A stretch of DNA of 39,296 nucleotides from positions 1-39,296 of the forward strand of contig CASDQW010000039.1 in the NCBI GenBank assembly GCA_949282965.1, written 5' to 3'. The notes under the pieces were generated by a model. That model was given only the letters and a program-made list of their open reading frames with translations. It was not told the DNA's origin and did no database searches. The position numbers and the translations under genes were made by a program. Positions 34,767 through 39,296 of the stretch are shown piece after piece. Source of the stretch: an uncultured Lentisphaeria bacterium. GTDB taxonomy: Bacteria > Verrucomicrobiota > Lentisphaeria > Victivallales > Victivallaceae. Position 1 is the first letter of the stretch, and each line of letters starts with the position of its first letter.

Positions 34767-34834
34767 TCTATGTGACCGGGAACGACTCTTGCGTCTCCCG
34801 ACCGCCCGGCGGCGGCACCGCCGGACATCCGTCT

Positions 34835-37800
34835 TCAATCCTCGCTGTTATCCGTGTCTTCCGTTTCTTCGGAAAACGTATCATCCAGTTCCGCAACATA
34901 TTCCTCTTCAGGAAATTCGTCGCCACCGTCCCGGGTGTCATCGGCATCGTCATCACCCCAGTCGATCGTCACTTCCTTATCGTCATCGACCGTGTCCGTC
35001 AGAAAATGCGGCTCCGGCTCCACCTCCGGCAATTCCGGCTCGATCTCAGTGCCCAGGCATTTCAGCCGGATGGACTGCATCAGCTCAGTACCGGTCCCGG
35101 CCGGAATCAAGTGTCCGGTAATCACGTTTTCCTTGAATCCGTTCAGGTTGTCCACCTTGCCCAGCGTCGCCGCCTCCGTCAGAATCCGGGTCGTATCCTG
35201 GAACGATGCCGCGGAAATGAAGCTTTCCGTTTCCAGAGAGGCCTTGGTAATCCCCAGCAGAATCGGCTCTGCCGTCGCCGGCCGTTCGCCGTGTTCCCGC
35301 AATTCCCGGTTCATCCGTTCAAATTCCGCATGATCCAGCTGCTCGCCCGGCAGATAATCGCTGCCGCCGGCATCCGTGATCCGGACTTTCTGCATCATCT
35401 GCCGGATGATGATTTCGATGTGCTTATCGTTGATTTCCACCCCCTGGGCACGATAAACCAGCTGAATTTCATCCACCAGATAACGCTGCAGTTCCTGGGC
35501 TCCGCAGACTTCCAGCAACGCATGAGGCACCACGGACCCTTCCGTCAACTTCTGGCCCTTGCGGACAAAATCGCCCTTCCCGACCGTCAGATGCTTGTTC
35601 GCCGGAATGTTGTTGTGTTCCTCAACCTGATTCGATTCCGGATCGCGGATAATCAACTGGCGACGGCCGCGGGAAATCTTGTCCACTTCCACCACCCCGT
35701 CGATCCGGGCAATTTCCGCCACATCCTTCGGAATGCGGGCTTCGAACAATTCGGCAATACGCGGCAACCCCCCGGTGATGTCTTTGTTCTTGGCACTGGA
35801 ACGCGGCACACGCGCCACCACCATCCCCGGCTTGACCTTGGCGCCCGGCTTGGTCATCAGGAAGGCGCCGGCCGGCAACGGATAGTTCGCCAGAAATTCC
35901 CCGTCCGCCGTCTTGATCACAATCTGCGGATGCAGGTCGTCGCGGTGTTCCATAACCGTGATTTCCTCGGTACCACCGCGTTTCTGACGGCTCAGTGTCA
36001 CCCCTTCCACCAGGTCGTGCAGTTCGACAATCCCGTCTTCTTCAATAATGATCGGCACATGGTAAGGATCCCAGTGCACGATCTGCTGGTTGGGCTGCAC
36101 CGTCGAACCGTCTGCGCATTCCAGTACCGCACCGGCTTCCAGCTCGTAACGGTCCAGTTCCGCTTCCCGCAGAGCGTCCGACCAGTAGTCGTAGTCCTTA
36201 TTGAAGGTCGCACCAATCGCTTCCGCTTCAAAACGGGCGCGTTCGCGAGCCGACTTTTCCGCAGCTTTCGCGGCGGCATCGTCATAGACGATCACGTAAC
36301 CGTTCTTGTTGACCACCACCGTCTGGCCCTTCTGGTTCTTGACGGTACGGACATTGAAGTACTTGATCTTCCCACTGTTACGAACCGTAATCACCGGCTG
36401 TTTGTACGCGCTGGACGCGGTCCCCCCGATGTGGAAGGTACGCATGGTCAGCTGCGTCCCCGGTTCCCCGATGGACTGAGCCGCAATGATCCCGAGCGCA
36501 TCTCCAATTTTGGCCACCCGGTCACTGGCCAGATTCCGACCGTAACATTTCACGCAGACACCGCGATTGGTCCGGCAGGTCAACGTCGAACGAATCAGGA
36601 TCTTCTGGATCCCGCGTTTTTCCAGCAGATCCGCGATCACCGGAGTGAATTCCTCGCCCGCGGCGATGATCAGCCGGTCGTCGCCGAACGCAGGGTCACG
36701 GATGTCCTGGGCACTGAAACGACCGATAATGCGGTCCCGAACCGGCAGGATCGTTTCGTCGCCTTCCACAATCGGACTGACCCAGATCCCGTTGCGGGTC
36801 CCGCAATCCTCTTCGCGGCAGATGACGTCCTGCGCCACGTCCACCAGCCGGCGCGTCATATATCCCGAGTCCGCGGTCTTCAACGCCGTATCCGCCAACC
36901 CCTTGCGTGCGCCGTGAGTACTGATGAAGTATTCCAGCACGGTCAGTCCTTCACGGAAGTTGGAGATGATCGGCCGTTCAATGATGTCACCGGACGGTTT
37001 CGCCATCAATCCGCGCATCCCGGCCAGCTGTTTGATCTGTTCCTTGCTGCCGCGGGCGCCGGAATCGAGCATGGCGTATACCGGATTGATTTCGCCCTTC
37101 CGGGATTCCGTTTCCAGGCGGTCAATCAACTCCTTGGACACCTCGTTGGCGGTCTGGGTCCAGATGTCGATCACCTTGTTATGGCGTTCGCCTTCGGTCA
37201 GAATCCCGTTGTTGTACTGATCCACCACCTTGGCAATCTCGCCACGGGCAACGGAAATAAGCTCGTCTTTTTTCTCCGGCACGTGCAAATCGGCAATCGA
37301 AATGGAGAGCCCCGCCAGCGTCGCATGTTTGTACCCCAAGGCCTTGAGGTCATCCAGCAATTTGATCGTCGCCTCATGACCCGCGACCTTATAGGAGGCG
37401 CTGATCAGAGCACCCAGCTCCTTCTTTTTGGCAATGCGGTTGAAAAAGCCGAGACGCTTGTCCCAGATTTCATTGAAAATACACCGTCCGGGCGAGGTCA
37501 GAATGTATTTCGCATCCTTTTCCCCATAAACCGTGTCCTGCCCACGGTCCGGATTGGGAATCCGCACTGCGTCATGAATCTTCAAATAGCCGCAGCTGAA
37601 GGCATACAGAACTTCAAAATAGTCCTTGTACAGCTTCGCCTTTTCCTTGTTGCGCGGCTCATACGTCAGATAATACGCACCCAAGGTGATATCCTGGGTC
37701 GGCGACACAATCGGCTTGCCGTTCGCCGGCGAGAAGATGTTGTTCGGAGACAGCATCAGCAGCTTGGTCTCCATCTGCGCTTCGTTGGACAACGGCACAT

Positions 37801-39214
37801 GAACCGCCATCTGGTCGCCGTCAAAGTCGGCGTTATACGCCGTACAGACCAGCGGATGCACCCGCAGGGCCGAACCTTCAATCAGCACCGGATCAAAGGC
37901 CTGAATACTGAGTCGGTGCAGCGTCGGTGCACGGTTCAGCATGATCGGATGCCCCTTGGTCACTTCTTCCAGAATATCCCAGACCACCGGTTCTCCGCGT
38001 TCAATCATCTTCTTCGCGCCGCGCACGGTGTGGGCGAGATTCCGTCCCTTCAGATGCCGGATGATGAACGGTTCAAACAGAATCAACGCCATCTTCTTCG
38101 GCAACCCGCACTGCCAGATCTTCAATTCCGGTCCGACCACGATCACCGAACGGCCGGAATAGTCCACCCGCTTCCCGAGCAGGTTCTGACGGAACCGCCC
38201 CTGTTTCCCCTTGAGCATATCGCTCAGAGACTTGAGAGCACGATTGCCGGCACCGGTGACGGCCCGCCCATGGCGACCGTTGTCCATCAGCGCATCCACA
38301 GCTTCCTGCAGCATGCGCTTTTCATTGCGGATAATCACTTCCGGCGTCCGCAGATGGAGCAGATTCTTCAACCGGTTGTTGCGGTTGATCACCCGGCGAT
38401 AGAGGTCATTCAAGTCGGACGTGGCAAACCGGCCGCCTTCCAGCGGCACCAGCGGCCGCAGATCCGGCGGAATCACCGGCAACACCGAAAGCAGCATCCA
38501 TTCCGGCCGGGAATTGCTGTTGATGAACCCTTCCACCAGCCGCAGCCGTTTGGCCAGTTTTTTCCGGATGGCCTTATTCTTGGTGCCTTCCAAACTGACT
38601 TCCAGCTCCGCCTTGAGAGTCGGCAGGTCGATCAGTTCCAGCAACGCCTTGAGCGCCGGCCCCCCCATATCGGCCGAAAAGGCGTCCCCGTAGGCATCGC
38701 GCGCCTGCCGGTAATCGATATCGTTCATCACCTGCCCCAGCTGAAGCGGAGTATCGCCCGGGTCGGTCACCACATATTCTTCGTAATAAATGACCTTTTC
38801 CAGGGACTTTGCCGTCATGTCCAGCATGAGTCCGATGCGGCTCGGCATACATTTGAAAAACCAGATGTGCGACACCGGCACCGCCAGCTCGATATGGCCC
38901 ATGCGTTCGCGCCGCACCTTGGACTGGGTCACTTCGACGCCGCAGCGATCGCAGACGATGCCTTTGTGCTTGACCCGTTTGTACTTGCCGCAATTGCACT
39001 CCCAGTCGCGGGTCGGCCCGAAAATCCGTTCGCAGAACAGCCCGCCCTTTTCCGGCTTGAAACTGCGATAATTAATCGTTTCGGGATTCTTGACTTCGCC
39101 GTGAGACCACGAACGGATCACTTCCGGCGACGCCACATTAATCGAAACGGCGCCAAACGAAGTCGCCGCGGTCTTGCCCAGCAACTCCCGGTAAGCATGA
39201 GTATTGTCAACCAA
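34835..39214 (-). CDS. rpoC: DNA-directed RNA polymerase subunit beta'
   Basis: The 1459-aa subunit carries the catalytic [12 protein letters not shown] (three Mg-binding Asp), the N-terminal zinc ribbon '[18 protein letters not shown]', the second zinc site with '[13 protein letters not shown]', the bridge-helix and trigger-loop region '[16 protein letters not shown]', and the clamp motifs. The start is a TTG (39212-39214) placed 8 nt after GGAGGG; the next ATG is far inside the conserved region. The last 70 residues are strikingly acidic (Asp/Glu clusters such as [20 protein letters not shown]), longer than the E. coli tail. It follows rpoB by 15 nt. Confidence 0.97.
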   Translation of the reverse strand: MVDNTHAYRELLGKTAATSFGAVSINVASPEVIRSWSHGEVKNPETINYRSFKPEKGGLFCERIFGPTRDWECNCGKYKRVKHKGIVCDRCGVEVTQSKVRRERMGHIELAVPVSHIWFFKCMPSRIGLMLDMTAKSLEKVIYYEEYVVTDPGDTPLQLGQVMNDIDYRQARDAYGDAFSADMGGPALKALLELIDLPTLKAELEVSLEGTKNKAIRKKLAKRLRLVEGFINSNSRPEWMLLSVLPVIPPDLRPLVPLEGGRFATSDLNDLYRRVINRNNRLKNLLHLRTPEVIIRNEKRMLQEAVDALMDNGRHGRAVTGAGNRALKSLSDMLKGKQGRFRQNLLGKRVDYSGRSVIVVGPELKIWQCGLPKKMALILFEPFIIRHLKGRNLAHTVRGAKKMIERGEPVVWDILEEVTKGHPIMLNRAPTLHRLSIQAFDPVLIEGSALRVHPLVCTAYNADFDGDQMAVHVPLSNEAQMETKLLMLSPNNIFSPANGKPIVSPTQDITLGAYYLTYEPRNKEKAKLYKDYFEVLYAFSCGYLKIHDAVRIPNPDRGQDTVYGEKDAKYILTSPGRCIFNEIWDKRLGFFNRIAKKKELGALISASYKVAGHEATIKLLDDLKALGYKHATLAGLSISIADLHVPEKKDELISVARGEIAKVVDQYNNGILTEGERHNKVIDIWTQTANEVSKELIDRLETESRKGEINPVYAMLDSGARGSKEQIKQLAGMRGLMAKPSGDIIERPIISNFREGLTVLEYFISTHGARKGLADTALKTADSGYMTRRLVDVAQDVICREEDCGTRNGIWVSPIVEGDETILPVRDRIIGRFSAQDIRDPAFGDDRLIIAAGEEFTPVIADLLEKRGIQKILIRSTLTCRTNRGVCVKCYGRNLASDRVAKIGDALGIIAAQSIGEPGTQLTMRTFHIGGTASSAYKQPVITVRNSGKIKYFNVRTVKNQKGQTVVVNKNGYVIVYDDAAAKAAEKSARERARFEAEAIGATFNKDYDYWSDALREAELDRYELEAGAVLECADGSTVQPNQQIVHWDPYHVPIIIEEDGIVELHDLVEGVTLSRQKRGGTEEITVMEHRDDLHPQIVIKTADGEFLANYPLPAGAFLMTKPGAKVKPGMVVARVPRSSAKNKDITGGLPRIAELFEARIPKDVAEIARIDGVVEVDKISRGRRQLIIRDPESNQVEEHNNIPANKHLTVGKGDFVRKGQKLTEGSVVPHALLEVCGAQELQRYLVDEIQLVYRAQGVEINDKHIEIIIRQMMQKVRITDAGGSDYLPGEQLDHAEFERMNRELREHGERPATAEPILLGITKASLETESFISAASFQDTTRILTEAATLGKVDNLNGFKENVITGHLIPAGTGTELMQSIRLKCLGTEIEPELPEVEPEPHFLTDTVDDDKEVTIDWGDDDADDTRDGGDEFPEEEYVAELDDTFSEETEDTDNSED

Positions 39215-39229
39215 GGTAACGACCCTCCG

Positions 39230-39296
39230 TTATTGATTATCAGCAGATTTCTTGACGGTACGGATATCCAGCCCGAGGCTCTGCATTTCCTTGAGC
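39230..39296 (-). CDS. rpoB: DNA-directed RNA polymerase subunit beta, C-terminal end (partial)
   Basis: The frame that ends in TAA at 39230-39232 and is open to the window edge reads LKEMQSLGLDIRTVKKSADN then Gln. 'LxKELQSLGLDV' is the conserved C-terminus of RpoB. Position directly before rpoC confirms it. The rest of the gene lies beyond the window. Confidence 0.9.
   Translation of the reverse strand, partial: LKEMQSLGLDIRTVKKSADNQ

Noticed and set aside
34806..34824. CCGGCGG...CCGCCGG hairpin just after the rpoC stop
   Set aside because: No T-run follows on the - strand; the stronger terminator lies at 34653-34700.

Overview
This window most likely comes from a Gram-negative bacterium of the PVC superphylum, probably Lentisphaerota (Victivallis-like). 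That placement is inferred. It rests on a four-gene prepilin-like cassette of the type catalogued in Verrucomicrobia, an H-X9-DG prepilin-type protein in front of secreted carbohydrate-active genes, a MurB-Ddl fusion of the kind known from Verrucomicrobium, an MlaA-type outer-membrane lipoprotein, and GC-rich sequence. No rRNA, tRNA, CRISPR array, insertion sequence or phage gene was seen.

Left part (1-6.3 kb, + strand): a pseudopilin cassette in the order GspH-like (partial), prepilin B-like, prepilin C-like, large PilX/GspK-like A protein. A secreted 194-aa protein and an LplT-like MFS transporter follow. Next (6.4-12.9 kb, - strand) is a probable three-gene operon reading leftward: an H-X9-DG prepilin-like protein, a secreted beta-propeller, and a 1222-aa heparinase II/III-like lyase fused to an FG-GAP-type propeller. 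A small conserved-looking 82-aa gene (-) precedes it, separated by a terminator.

Middle (13.9-25 kb): hisI, a MurB-Ddl fusion, a 70-aa two-helix membrane protein and a TlpA-like thioredoxin/TPR protein form a tightly coupled + strand operon that ends at a clear terminator. Facing it on the - strand are an MlaA lipoprotein fused to an alpha/beta-hydrolase, a COG2509-type FAD oxidoreductase, and a stand-alone MetH-activation-domain protein. Divergent from the last of these is a + strand operon of a LysM/L,D-transpeptidase, accA and a short N-acetylglutamate synthase. The theme is cell envelope: peptidoglycan precursor synthesis, crosslinking, lipid handling and fatty-acid synthesis.

Right part (25-39.3 kb): a Wzz/BY-kinase polysaccharide co-polymerase and its PHP-type phosphatase (-), a divergent gene of unknown function with an ambiguous start (+), and then the information-processing block on the - strand. 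This block reads rpoB (3' end), rpoC, terminator, promoter, rpsL, rpsG, fusA, rpsJ, rplC, rplD, rplW, rplB, rpsS, terminator. tuf is absent between fusA and rpsJ, and the S10 operon stops after rpsS instead of continuing to rplV-rpsC.

Most unusual items: the MlaA-hydrolase fusion, the lyase-propeller fusion behind a prepilin-like gene, the MurB-Ddl fusion with Cys in place of the catalytic Ser, the early end of the S10 operon, and a possible CTG start in the unknown gene next to the tyrosine-kinase operon.
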